DNA of 64,000 nt from Sphagnum magellanicum (lineage: Eukaryota; Streptophyta; Sphagnopsida; Sphagnales; Sphagnaceae). Numbering within the stretch: the first letter of the stretch is position 1; each line of letters begins with the position of its first letter. The notes under the pieces were generated by a model. The model made no database searches, was not told where the DNA came from, and worked only from the letters and a program-made list of their open reading frames with translations. Position numbers and translations under genes: made by a program. Shown here piece after piece: positions 34,451 to 47,392 of the stretch. Where the stretch lies: assembly GCA_021904315.1 (NCBI GenBank), contig CM038919.1, forward strand, positions 19,881,666 through 19,945,665, in the 5' to 3' direction.

Positions 34451-34891
34451 CGGTGGTTCTCAAGGTGAGTATTTGAGAATTAACCCTCATGTATAGCCTC
34501 TGGATATTAACCAAAATATAACCAAGTATAGTTATAATCAGGGGTATTACTTTGATAGTGAAATTGATAACCAACATCCTTAAATTCTCGAATTTTTTAT
34601 ATTGATGCCCTGTGTGGTCCAGAACTACAAAATTAAAAAGGTACCTACTTACCTGGCTAGTTATGAAAAAAATGCAATAACCACCTTAACACTGATCAGG
34701 ATACCTTCTTTGGCAGGTAAGAAGTAAGAACCGGATGAGTATTGGTTGATTATTGCTTTTAAAAATCTTATCAACCATCGAGTAGGTTATTATAAATTCT
34801 TTGTTTTGGGACCACACATGTCATCAATATTAATATCAAAAAAAGTTTTGGGTCTCAAGTCAGTTATTAAATAACCGGTTGAGAACCACTG
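34451..34891. mobile_element. hAT-like short inverted-repeat element (about 440 bp)
   Basis: The left end CGGTGGTTCTCAA (34,451-34,463) and the right end TTGAGAACCACTG (34,879-34,891) are inverted repeats with one mismatch. The motif CAGTGGTTCTCAA is typical of hAT superfamily ends. The interior has many GGTTAT/ATAACC steps and no coding frame. A clean 8-bp target duplication is not visible, so either the ends are slightly misplaced or the element is old. Confidence 0.55.
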
Positions 34892-35450
34892 GTTAACATG
34901 CTGGTTATATACATCAGTTATATAGGGAGGGTTCTTTCAAATTGTAAAATTTTTATTTTTATTTTTTTTGTATTTGCATTTAAAGACTGATAACCTACTT
35001 AGATAATAATCAGGTCAATCCAGGTAGGTTATCAGATTTTTGAAAATTCAATACCAGGCAGTTATCAATTTTAACCAAGTATCAATTTAATCAAGAACTG
35101 GTTGGTAATTTTTTTATAACCGACTTGGTTGATAACTGGGTCAAAACTCAATAACTGGCCAAAACTAATAAGAACTATTGGTTCTGGTTCAGGTTTGTAA
35201 GAACCAAATTGGAACTGGATCTGAGCTTTGGAACCGAAACAAGAATTGGAATTTTATTTTTATTTTCTAAAAGAACTAGATCCAGAGCCAAGTTCTTAAT
35301 TCTATTTATCTGTGGACAATTGGTTCTGGCCTGGCTTACTAAGAAGTAGACTGGAACTGGGTCTGAGTTTCAGAACTGGAACTGAAACCAAAACCAGAAT
35401 TCAATTTTTTTTTAAAAACTAGACCCAGAACTGGATTCCCAGTTCCATTA
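34892..35450. repeat. AACTGG/CCAGTT-rich region with a 142-bp imperfect tandem repeat
   Basis: Two imperfect units start with TTGGTTCTGG at 35,178 and 35,320. Each holds a GGAACTGGATCTGAG-type motif and, further on, its near inverse CTAGATCCAGAGCC, so each unit could fold back. The region ends at about 35,450, where the truncated membrane protein copy U3 begins, and it replaces the intron and exon 2 of that gene. No gene is seen. Confidence 0.65.
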
Positions 35451-35649
35451 AAGAAACAATGTTGCCATACTGTTCTTCTCTCTTCATTATAGAACCGTGT
35501 CTTTGAATGAAGGCATCTATCTCTGCGGCAACTTTGGACTTAAGGTGATTCGATTTCCTTGTACATTGTGATCACTCTTTCAAAAACGTAGCTCCTCACT
35601 GTTGAATACTCGCTACAACAACCAAGAAAAACATATTGCAGTGAGATAC

Positions 35650-36221
35650 CTTCATACCACGTTTGTCAGAGCTTGTGCCTCTCCGCAAGTCTGTGATGAC
35701 CGTGTTCTTTTGCACAATTCCAAATACGGCGACAGCCGTGGCGAATGCAGAGAGCGCTAAAACGAATCCCGCGTTATTGCACCACAACAGATTCGATTTC
35801 GCCGCTGCCGTGATAAGCAAGCCTTGAAACGCGCTGAAAAATCCTATCACTTGATAAATCTCTTTCTTGACGCTGCGTATTTCCTCCTCGCTTTCGTAAC
35901 TCCGATTTTCCAACGTCGTACGAAGGTTGCTAAGTTCTTCGAACGCTACTTTCCACAAATTTATTTTTGTTGGCTCCAATCCGATTATCTTCGCCAGAGT
36001 CCGAATCGCCCTCTCAACATAAGTCATCTCACTCTCACCAGCTTGGACTTCCTGTGCATCACTTGTGTGATTTAGATTCTGAGGCTGGCTCCCAGAAATC
36101 TGCCTCTTCGGATCCTTCATGAGCGTTGAATGCCTCGCCGACTGCTGCTCCAGCTGGTTCTTCGAATTCCGCCGAGTTCCTATCGTTGACAATTACTATT
36201 TCAATCTGGTCTTTGATCCAT
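35650..36221 (-). pseudogene. Three-segment membrane protein family, copy U3 (exon 1 only)
   Basis: Exon 1 ends at 35,650 before the usual GTATCT donor, but array homology stops near 35,451 and there is no exon 2. The expected start codon (36,221-36,219) reads MDQRPD and then TGA because of one extra T, and another single-base shift lies near the QISGSQPQNLN region. An internal frame from 36,192 stays open for 198 codons and keeps both exon 1 membrane segments (GFFSAFQGLLITAA and GFVLALSAFATAVAVFG). Without the third segment the product would be truncated, so I call it a pseudogene, though a shortened protein cannot be excluded. Confidence 0.75.
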
Positions 36222-36265
36222 TAAATGCGGGAATCGATGTGTGCACAATTGCAGCAGCCTTATGC

Positions 36266-39200
36266 ATACACCAAACCCAAACCAAAAGCCAAATGGGTGA
36301 ATTCAGGAATCTTCTCCCGCTGCTGCTTATAAGGCCGAGACAACCTGGGCCTTCTCCCTCGTTCCCCCTACTTCCCCACCCCAGCTGGCGATGAAAGTTT
36401 CTGCAAATGGTCCCCAAAAGCTCGGAGCTGCCATGTCCCCAACACCAAACAATCTGTGCGTTGTTGGCTCAATTGCAGCCAACTTACACCCCCGAATTTA
36501 GGCCTTAATCTGAATTTCTCTCATCCAAACTATATACATTATACACCTTCTTCCCCTTCCCCACCCATAAACAAGAAAATTGGACTGAATACACTGAGCG
36601 ACAATTGAGGTCTCAACACCTGGGCCAGTCACTAGGATTGGCCAATAAAAACAAGGGGGTGTGTCACACTGTGGCCTTGCCATTTACATCAAAAAGGATC
36701 TTAAGGCAAAAGAAGAATTATGGAAACTCAAATATGCAAAAATCTAATCTTCAAAAAACATCCTCTAAAAGAAACCCAAAATCCTTCAAGATATTATAAC
36801 TCTCTAACTAATCTCAAGTTTCAACACATGCCAAAATATCATCTTTCAAAAAGCCTCATATAAAAATAGACCTATTATGAACTAGGGGACAAAATCCCTT
36901 AAGCTACTACACTCTGCAATGAATCTAAACACCATATCCTTGCCTTGGTAGGCAAGGCCAATAAGTAAACAACAGTTACCTATTTCATGTTCATTACTCT
37001 TGTCAACAATACCTAGTTACTTCATGTTTGGTATCCTCTACAGGGCCTCAAGTGCACTTTCTCAGGGCCCAGCAGGTTGGTAATGAAATCACTGAGTTTC
37101 ACTGTTGGAATACATTCCACCCTTTCGAGGTCACGGCCTATTATAGTAGCCGCTGGAAATGATCTCACACCCAGTTCTAGGGCCTGCTACAGCCCTTGTT
37201 TAAGCTATGGTTGTGTTGACAAAAGTTTTAAAGGCCGTGCATAAGACCAGGTACACTAACACACCCCCTACTTTGGGGGTCTACCCGTATTTATCACATG
37301 CAATATCCAGTTTTAATTGTGTCCCCATCCCCACCCTTAAGTATTTCAACATTGGATAGTAAGAGACAATTTGAATACCATCACATGGGCCTGTTTAATG
37401 CACTGGGATTTACCACATACAACATCCGTTAATGCTAATGCATTGTTAACCTTTTGCATATCAAAGTCATGTTTGTGACATTTTTGGATCGAAGATCAAT
37501 TCTTCTAATAACAATCCTTAAGACTTAAAAATGGTTCTTGTTGTTATTATTTGAATAGGGAATTAGATTCTTGTTATGACACGAGATTAATTGAGTTTTT
37601 CCAATCCTTATTTCTTTTGTTATTGGTTTTATAGGTGTTCAATATGTGTTCATGCAACACACACACATATGAGTAGATTCTCTTTTGCTATCTATCGAAT
37701 GTTTAGATTTTGAAAATTTATCCATATTATCACTTTTTAGGAGTATGTCATTGTGAATTTGAAGATTCAATCTACTCTATTATAAAATTGTCAAATGTAG
37801 CATAGTTTCTAGCACATAGTTTAATAAGTTTGTTTTCATTTGCTCAAATGATGGTGTGCAATCTTGATGTTCTATTTGGATTGTGTGAAAATTTGTAGGA
37901 TATTGGAAATTGGTGATATTTTCATGTGGATGTTAATATAGATGTGGAATAACCAATTTTTTTGGTGACTTTTGAAGACATTGAAATTTTACAGATTTGA
38001 TATCTTCTATTGTTTGCAATGTTACTTGAAATCTGTTTGAAATTTCCATGAACCCGAATCTCAAATTGACTCATTATTTGAATTAATTATTTGTAACATT
38101 GAACATTGTTTTCCAAAAACTTTGTGTTGATATATTATGTTTTCATTTAGCTTTCTAAATGTCCATTTATCTATTGTTGGTGGTGTTTGGTAAACATCAC
38201 TTGTCATAATAAGAGTGACACTACCAAAATATTTGTATTGAATACATTTTATAATTTTCTCTTAAATGGTCACTTATGATGCTAAAACATCCAAGCTTCA
38301 ATTAAGTTTTGTTCATCTTTGATAACAAAATTTTGCAATTGTTCATGTTCATATGTTAGGGTAGTTATTGAATTAAATGATGATTGGACAAGTTTGATAA
38401 ATATTGATTGACACCAACAATAGCATGTTAGCTGGTTGCAAGTTAGTGTGCCTCAATTTGGGTAGATACAACACTCCACAAAGTCTATATTTTAGCACTA
38501 AAATGAAAAGAAAAAGAAAAAACCAATGTTAAATGAAGATTATATGATGACTAATGAATTTATAGAGTTTCAATGACCAAGAGTAAATAACTCTTTGACA
38601 TACATGTTAGAAAAGACAAACATCAATCCAACAAAAAAAATTCAAAATAGGAACTTTTGAAAATGATGTTCAAATCGGGTGATTTAAAAGTTCATAACTA
38701 TTTGTTGGTGAAAGTTCTTCTTTTAATTTGTTGGATTCCATGTTTATTTTTGCACCATGTAAATATATTGGAGAACACAAATTTAGCAATTACACCAAAT
38801 TGCTATTGTCTTTGTGTTTGTTAAAATGACCAAATGGGACAATTATAAAGTTTTGGTTTTGAAAAAAAAATAAAAGATGAAAGTTCCAAAAGAGGAAAAA
38901 GTGAGTAAAAGCACATTGTGATGGACTTTTTTGGATGTCCCAATGCCAATTTTCTTACAAGTTTGACAAATATTGTTATATAATTCATTGTTCCGTAAAT
39001 GAGACATGATTTTTTTTAATTTAAAAAGGGACTCAATTTATTAAAAAATTATGAATTAATCCTTCAACTTTGAATGAATTACACCAATATTATTAATATT
39101 CAATCAATGATGAATTTTTTAATCGAAGCATGTCCAAGGTCCCTACCCACTTATGGGTTTATTGCTTATAACCAATTGTATGGGAATTTTTCAGAACTTT

Positions 39201-42200
39201 AGGGGATGTTATTTCAAAGGTCTATGACACTTAAGGTCAAAAAATATGGAAATATATATTTTTTCTTTTCATAATTCCATTTAATGACCTCAAAATATCC
39301 GTGTTTTGCAAAGTTCATTTACTTACAAATCTTTTTTTTCAAGACTTGTCTACATTAAAGATATTGAAAAAGGTTTTTAGTAAGGTGGTATAAGGGGAAA
39401 ATGGAAAAAAAATGTTAACTTCAACATCATTTCATTGGTTTTAGTGAAAGACCTAGTTTTATGAGGTTCATTGGCTTCAAAATACATTAGAAATATGGAT
39501 TTTTGATGGATTCTATGTTGTCATAAGTGGTCCACCTTAGTGTGTGTTTTACTTGATTGCATTCACACTATAATGAGCCATTAGTGCCCCTTTAGGCTAG
39601 TCCTTAAAAGGTAGTACGCTAGCTAATCATGTGGTTTTGTCAAAATAAAGATTGGTTATTTAATGAAAATATTATTGATTCCATGATTTATAATAGTTTT
39701 AAAAATCTTGTGGCCCAAAAAAATGTTTCAATGTTATACTATCATGCAAATTTGTATTAATTTTTTTCCAAAACGATTTCATTTTCAAATGTTTTCAAAT
39801 GTTTTTAAGGATTTTTAAAATAACAAAAGATTTTGTTACATTTTAGATTTTTTTTTTGGTATTTAAAAAATCAACAAGTAATTGATTTCAAACATATCCA
39901 TATGTTCCCATAATATATTATGAATGTTATTATATAAGTAAATCCAAAAAAATTAACACCAACTTAAGTTATCACCATCATAAAACATGAAATATTATGC
40001 AATGGTTAAAAAAGTTTTTCATATTAACATAGGTCAACTTGAAAGATATAATGAATTAATTTTTTGATACTATTGTCACCAAAAAATAAAATAAATTTTT
40101 TTTATAAATATCATTTATACAAAGATTCTAGGAAATAATATGCTTCTAAAAATTTTTAGAAGGTTTAGGTAGTCGATGTTTTTAAAAGTCTAATTAACGA
40201 AGACTTCTAAAATATTTAATGGATGGATTTTTTAAAAATGGTTGATGAACTTTTAAAAGGTTCCATGGAATAATATAAGTAGAAATCCCAACTATGACAA
40301 CACCCTTCAATCTTGTAAATGCGCTTGTTGTGAGCTTATGTAGGTAATTTTGCTTCACAACCTAGTGTTTGTATCACACTTGTTTATCTATAAAAAAAAA
40401 ATTCCTTATTCATCACCAAACATATAATTCTTGTCTTTCTCAAGTCTACATTTTCTTGCAATGAAAAGTTTTTATCTCATCCAAGCCATGGTTTGGTGAG
40501 ATTGTTTATCGAAATCACCATGCATCTTGGTGGATTGCAATGATGGATTCAATTAGTATGATATTCACAACATTGTGTAAGGTTCAACTAGAAATTCAAA
40601 AAATTGATGAAACAAATGTTCAATTGCAATCTGGTCAACCTAAAGTTTTGGTTTTGAATTTACAAAAATTTTGATAACAAATCAAGGTATTTCATGTGGC
40701 CAATGTTAGCAATTTTAAAATGTCAAACACTAACCGATTTCCATTACAACAACCAAAAAAAAAACTAGAGTCATCATTCTTAAATATTTGTATTATATTG
40801 CATTATAATGTAAAAAATATATAACAAATAGCACATAAATGTATCTTTTTCAATTTTTGAATACCCAATTAATGAAATTTAGTAATTCATCAAAACTTTA
40901 ATTAGTTAACAACAACCCGAACAACATATAAGATGTTTCAAACAAGTACTGATTAATTCTTCCATTTTATTTTTTGAAAGGCATAGGTAGACACATATAC
41001 ACCAATGTTGCATGGTTGTTGAAATGTAATCAATTTTCATTACTTTAACTACATGTTACCAAAATGAAAATCATTATCCTAAAACATAGATCGTGGAAAT
41101 TTTATTGGAACAAAACAAAACCCAATTTGGAACTTATAAATTGGGGATTTTTAGCTCTAGAAAACAATTCCCTTAACACCACTCCAACCATGGAGTTTGA
41201 AAATTTGAAGGTGTAACAATTTTTTGCAGAAATCAAGATGGTTAGGGTTTAAGATTTTTTTTGTGAAATTCTTATTTATCTAACCACCACTTCTGTGAGC
41301 TTTAAGTTGTGTTCTTTGAAACAAGGCTAAGGAGAATGGATTATAGAAGAAATTCATAAGATTTACATGTGTTTTTTAATGTATGGTGAAAACATGGTAA
41401 ATTATACATTAAAAAAACGTTTCGACATAGATCTTATGTCATACATATAATTATTAAAAAGTAGCATAAAATTGGGTGAAGGTATGTGTCAAATACCATC
41501 CGTGATGTTGTATATTAAAATTTAAAAAATCTAGTTGGAAAAAATGAAATTAAAAAGTACATTTGAAACACACTGATTTAATATGTGTTCAAATGTACTT
41601 TTAAATTGGAAAAACTAATAAAAGTTATGTATTAAGTTAGGCAATGAAAATCATCATATATTTCAATGAGTCATTAAAAAAAAAAAATTCATTTTGTTAA
41701 AAACTTATTTGAAACCTACTTTTACAATGTGAAATTTGATAATCAATGTACATCAATGAAAAAGTATCTTATATTGGATCAATTAATTAAAGACATAAAA
41801 TGTTCCACAATTTCATGATGGGTTTTATTGCTACTTTAGCTATTCTTGCATATAGCTTTAACAAGGGTTATCAAATGTTCATTTATCTTGCTTACACCTT
41901 GTAAGTAAATTTTTTATCTATTTTTTTTTGTTTTATTCTATGTGAGAGAAACAATTGAAACAACAATGTATTCATGGGCAAATAAGGAAACATAGGTAGT
42001 GGAAAGAGAGGTGTCACTAAAGTTTGAAAATAGGTTGTACCTAAAAGATTTGCTTTTTTTTTCCTAGTAGTTTGTTTTGGCATTAGTGTCCCAAAGAGGC
42101 TAGGAGAGAAAACATCTAACTTGAGAGGTGACAAATGCCTTCATGTTATTTTTCAATTATTTTTGTTATACCTATATCATGCAAATTTGAAGTCAACCTC

Positions 42201-42410
42201 ATGTCATGTTCAACAATTTTTGACCTTTCTTCCTATCTTCTTTTTTCATGGAAAGTTAGAAAAAAAGGAATGCATTCTCTTTTGAAAAATTGGATGGGTT
42301 TTTATTTAAAGCACAATTTCAAGGTCTAAGAATAATGATGCCACATGTTCCATGCTCTAAGAAATGAAGGAGGTTCATGGTTAACTTTCACCTTGATAAC
42401 TAGTCCAATG
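36266..42410. repeat. Segmental duplication, spacer copy A3
   Basis: This aligns with 19,426-27,918 without the 2.2-kb segment. It is strongly AT-rich with many poly-A and poly-T runs and has no supported gene. It also has a few small gains relative to A1, such as GTTATGTATTAAGTTAGGCA near 41,624. At 42,410 the two copies part. Confidence 0.85.
36657..36985 (+). repeat. Dispersed repeat F, copy 2
   Basis: Direct counterpart of 19,803-20,130 inside the second spacer copy, from GGGGGTGTGTCACACTGTGG to AGGCAAGGCCAATAAG. It travels with the spacer duplication, unlike the inverted copy at 33,937. Confidence 0.8.
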
Positions 42411-42831
42411 GTTTGGTGGATGTAAGATGAAATTGAAGTTTCAAAAAATTAGTGATCACACCACCTATCAATGATGGTATGTATTTAATTCATTATTTCT
42501 TTGTAGTTTGCATGAGTTTATTAGTGAGGAACATAAAACTAGATGCATCCCATATGTTCCATGCTATTGATTAAGGTCCCTTATTGCATATGGTTGGGAA
42601 GGTTAAATTAACTTGCACTACTAAAAAACTTGGTACTTTTTGACTGACAAATCTAGTAAAAAAAATACCGAATTTGAATAGGTGTCAAAAAGACCATTGA
42701 GACATTTTGGACAAGTTGATTTCGACATGTATGTTGTGAATGGGGTGGTTATTTTTATTAGCAAAGTATGAACCATTTGATTAGTCATTTTGACTAATTG
42801 AACTTATGCCCGTAAAAAAATAAATTGTGGC

Positions 42832-43250
42832 AGGTAGGTAGGTAGGTTGTAAAAAGGCAGACATGTAGGTAGGAAGGTCGTAAAAAGGCAAATAGGTAGG
42901 TAGGTAGGTTATATAAAAGAAAGTAGGTAGGTGGTAGCCTAACCTACCCTTTCCTACTTGACTTATTTTAACCTAACCTAATATATCCTACTTAGTTTAC
43001 CCTAATTACCTTAGCCCCTTAAGCATGTACATAGATTATAGTGTTAGGAATTAAACCCTTAACCTTTCCAATGATAAACCAAGTCTTTAACCAATGACCA
43101 CACCATCAAAATGTGTTCAACTTTTGTCAATTTTTTTATTTCACATGTTTATTTTAACATTTCACTATAAAACTATGAGGTATGAAGGTAGGTAGGTTGT
43201 ACAAGATGGGTGGGTGGCTTAGTGAGTTGGTAGGTAGGTATGTAGGTTTT
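42832..43250. repeat. Interrupted GTAG/GGTA tetranucleotide arrays
   Basis: Blocks of GTAGGTAGGTAG occur at about 42,832-42,850, 42,865-42,874, 42,894-42,910, 42,922-42,935 and 43,185-43,250, joined by AAAAAGGCA-type linkers. The complementary form, AACCTAACCTAA, is at about 42,970-42,985. The array is typical of a decayed microsatellite. Confidence 0.75.
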
Positions 43251-44488
43251 AATATTGTAAATGGGAGATAGGATGTAGGTATGTAATAAACATAAAAAGT
43301 CCCATTTGACTAGAGAACATTAGTCATTTTGACTAATGATGTCAATTTCCTATATTCAATTTAACTAAATGTCCCATTTGACCAAAACCCGTTGGCCATT
43401 TTGACTAGGGTTGTTTAACTTGATTAGATGTATTAGTCAAAAAAATCACTTTAGTCAAGTTGATTAGTCAAAAAATACATGTTTTGAACTTGTAGTCAAA
43501 ATGGACATGTCCATTAATGAAAAATGATTAGTTAATCAACTTGAACCATTTGATAAACCAAGTTTTGTAGTAGTGTTGTCAACATGCAAATGATGGGTTG
43601 TTATGAGGAGCATTGATTAAAGTAGCATGGAAAAAGAATTAAACAACTGAATTTAATGTCTTTTTAATGTTAGAATCTTTGTGGTGTTAGATAGGCATTT
43701 AGGCCTTCATAATAAACTTCAAGATGTTTGGTGGCATGTGGAGTTTTGACATCATGATTTAAAAAAAATAATGAACCAAAAGCAAAATTAAGTTATTTCA
43801 TTTGCATCATAAGTGTTTATTCTTTAGACATTATTATTTGCAAATTGAAAGCCTTGTCAATCACATGGGACTTGCACGTGAATACATGGTGAAGAATGCA
43901 CTTGTTTTTTATTTGCAAGTCTTATAAGCTTCAACAAGTTAGACCCATCCAATTATCATATTAAACAATTTAGAAACCAAAGAAACCAACCTTGTTTTTC
44001 TCATTGATGTTAGTTCATAAACAACTTCAAACATTGAAGTGGATGTAAGGTGGGGGAGTGTTATTTCCATTACTTCAAATTAATCAAGTTAAATAACATA
44101 TTCCTCACAATTAAACTTCAAGTTATTGGTCATTTTTGGTGCCACACAATTGTGTGGTTTTAATGTCATGTAACCCACGACAATTGCGATGCATTATGTC
44201 GTCTTGGACAAATGAATGGTCACATGCACTAGCATTGGTTGAATCTAGTTTTTAGGGTTTTGGTTTAAGCAAATTTTTGGTGTAGAGGATAACCTTCAAT
44301 TTTCATCTTTTGTTCAAAAAATAAAATTGAAACCTTCAATTCTTATCTTTTTCTTTCTCTTTTTGGCTCTTGGTTTGATGGTTTCATAACTAGTAGGAAC
44401 CTTCAATTTAAGAACTAATGTGTTTAGTATTTTGGTGTACTTGTCTCAACGATTTTGGAGTTGATTTTGAATTTTTATTCTTTGATGA

Positions 44489-44512
44489 ATATATATATAT
44501 ATATATATATAT
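44489..44512. repeat. (AT)n microsatellite
   Basis: About twelve AT dinucleotides in a row lie within the AT-rich spacer. Confidence 0.9.
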
Positions 44513-47130
44513 TTCTTTCTCTTTTTTTAATTTTTTTTTTGGCCTTGGGTAGGAATGCCTTTCAAAATCCTACATGGTAGATGCTTAGGGTTAAAAAGAA
44601 ATAAATGCATTTAAATGTTTGCCTAAGTGTTATTGTGATTGCGTGACATGGCCTAGACATTGTCCATTTTCAAAATGTGAAAATTAGAGTTTAAAATAAT
44701 TGAAATAAAGTTAGGTTGTCTTTATCCTTTCGTCATTGTATTACTATGTTCTTTTTCATTACAAATTGTAATATTTGAATGGCTTCAACACAAATTTGGG
44801 CTTTGTGTTGTTTTGCATTACTAGTGACGATGATTAAATTATCTTGTGTGAACATAATAGTTTTGTTGCAATCAATTTTGTCTTTTCAAAATATAAAATT
44901 TTAAAAATTTCACTAGATGTCATTTTGTTTCATTAATATTTTTTTACATTCTTGATTTGCTAGGCAAAATGCCAACACAAGTTTAATTCATTAGAGTAGT
45001 TCACATTAAAATACAAACAAACAAAAGAAACAAATATTGAAAGGGTGTAACACAAAAAATAACATATATATAGACAAAATTATTGAAAGGCTGCAAAATA
45101 ACTAACAAAAGAAAAACAAAATTTTTGAAATGAAATTTAATTTGCAATGAATTATAATTTGGAATGACTATGGAATTGTCATCGTGACGATCATCAAAAT
45201 CCCCTCCCACACAAAACAGTTCTGATCTGAAACATCATCATTGGAATATATCATTTTAGAAATATCGAAAATTCACAAAATTATTGACTAGATATGCAAA
45301 AAATTTCGAATAAAATAGACAAAAGAAAACTTCTGTGACAGTCCACTGTACCCGAAAATTAGTGTAGGGTAAAGCCCTAAGGTACGGGCATTCACAAAAT
45401 AAGGGGCCTAAGATGAGGTGATAGCCCAGTGTGGCCCCACATTTTGGGAATGTCCACCACCCATGTGCTTTACCTTTTGTACAAGGAAAAAATTTTCATC
45501 AACCAAACCTATGTAGATCAAGGGGCCTATAAATGGAGGGGTTCTTATGCCTACTCAATGGTGCGATGGTTCTTATGCCTACTCAATAGCGGGAGGGTTT
45601 TTACACCTATAAGTAGGCATAATTTCCCTCCCATCCTTGAGGAGTAGGCATAATATCCCTCCCAATTTCTAGGACGGAAATTCATCAATATAAGGTGCCC
45701 TCCACATACACTACAAATTTTCTCCAAGTACTTTAGGTGGTCCTGAATTTAGTAAAACCCAAAAGCCCAAGGTACCGTACCTTGGGGTTTTGGACGATCC
45801 CTAAAATTTTGAACATAAAGTTCTCTTGGGAGCTGTGTTCAAGCACAAAGATGAAATTTAAATAGTTCTTCACGAGTTTGGGATTCTACTCTTCGGATTC
45901 CTACACAGGTTTTTCTTGAAAGAGGTGGTGGAGAATATGGCGCCAGAAGGTCCAGCCATCACGACCAAATTTCCATCTCCAACTTCTAAAAGCTGGTGTT
46001 GAGTCTCAGTGCGATGCATTGGTGCTAATTCACCCAATCTTTCTTGAAAGTATCGTCATCTTGCAAATCCTTGGATGCCCAGTTCTTGCTTCTGTTGTTG
46101 TTTTTCATACGACCCAAAGTTGGGGTTTTGCAAAACTAGATGAAAAGGGGTGTTTGTCTGTGCTTTAGAGGTTTCCTTATGATTCAGCCTGAAATGTCCA
46201 GCATGAGGGTAAGGTCCTCACCATCTTATTACATTCTCTCCCACAAAGTTTGAGTGTTCTCAAGCTTTATGTCTCTCCCTGTGGCTCTTGATGTGATACA
46301 GTTCACAATCTCTCTCCTTGGAGCTCTAGATGCGATAGTGCTCACAGTCATTCTCCTGCTATTTGAGAGAATATTTCATATTGCTCATTTCCCTTTTGAA
46401 TACTTTTTTGTATCTGTATTGATGGAGCTAGAGCTAATGGTTATGTTTTCCCTTCTCTTCCGGCTTCGTGGCTTACTGATGTCAGTCTTGTAACAGGTCA
46501 GCTTGTGGAGTTCTCCCCACAATCTTGTAGATCTGTTTTCCAGTGGGCAAAGTCGATATACAGCATCATAGTAGTCACTAGTGGTTTGCTTCAAGGTTAT
46601 GTTCACGTGTAGGAGGCTGCAACCTCTACCCTCTATGTAGGCCTGTCTTTGCCTTGGGTTTGCTTGTACAAGGGTGAACTAAAATGAAACTAAAGATTAC
46701 CCTCACAAGCTTGTTGCCTCTTGAATAAGGCTACTTCTGACTTTTGTCATTATGTCTGTCTCTTTAGTGGTAGCCAACATCATGACTGAGTCTTCCCCAT
46801 TGCTTCTGGAAATGCAATAGAAACTCAGTATGCGATTCTTTTTTGTCTAATTGCTTCCCACATGTTTAATTTGAGCAGATCATTGTATGTGGTTCTCTAC
46901 ACCAGGCAGCATGGGGAGCTGATGAATCAGTGGCCAACTAGTCACTGCAATTCAGGATGAAGGTGAGGGTTAGTGCCTCAGGAAGGATATCACAAATTCT
47001 TATCCTGTGTGCTTTGACTTGCACAGAACTCACATAACAGTTTTGAACTGTGGAGTTTTCTAAGCTGTATCAGAGATAAGTCTTGTATGAGCTCCTGCGT
47101 ATATTCCACTTAGTCTCTTTTTTCTCTCAG

Positions 47131-47392
47131 AGATTATGGAATTATTTGGTGGATTTTTTGAAGATATTACACAGGTCATATGAACAAGTAGTTCTGTATT
47201 TTTGTGACTTTTTCAGTGAGAAATGGACAGTACATAATTAGTGGCTCAGAGGATCAATATACCTACTTGTGGGATCTGCAATCTCAAATGCCAAACAGAA
47301 GCTGGAGGGTTACACAGTTACAGTGCTGTTTGTTTCCTGTCATCTCATTGAGAACAAGATTGCAGGGTCTTTATGGGTTCCGGAGTAGATGA
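47131..47392 (+). pseudogene. WDR5-like C-terminal exon, copy U3b (decayed)
   Basis: Same structure and same early frameshift as the copy at 29,509. The readable block is VRNGQYIISGSEDQYTYLWD, followed by LQSQMPNRSW in a shifted frame. It lies between the conserved core segment and membrane gene exon 2, as in the other units. Confidence 0.8.

Larger units (their letters stand above)
42411..45420. other. AT-rich spacer unique to the U3 side, with GTAG repeats and palindromes
   Basis: This follows A3 and has no counterpart in A1, except that its last 630 bases (44,786-45,420) recur at 48,756-49,390. It holds GTAG-type tetranucleotide arrays (42,832-42,935 and 43,185-43,250), two copies of a 19-base palindrome (42,780 and 43,319) and a long (AT)n run at 44,489-44,512. 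No gene is seen. Confidence 0.6.

Noticed and set aside
43040..43105. Possible tRNA-derived short element near AAACCCTTAACCTTTCC
   Set aside because: It resembles the reverse of a tRNA T-arm region, but the rest of the fold and a poly-A end are missing.
46254..46493. 79-codon hydrophobic frame repeated at 50,213 and partly at 28,650
   Set aside because: It is conserved only because the unit is duplicated. In U2 the same region has a stop, and part of it is an imperfect internal duplication. No family is recognisable.
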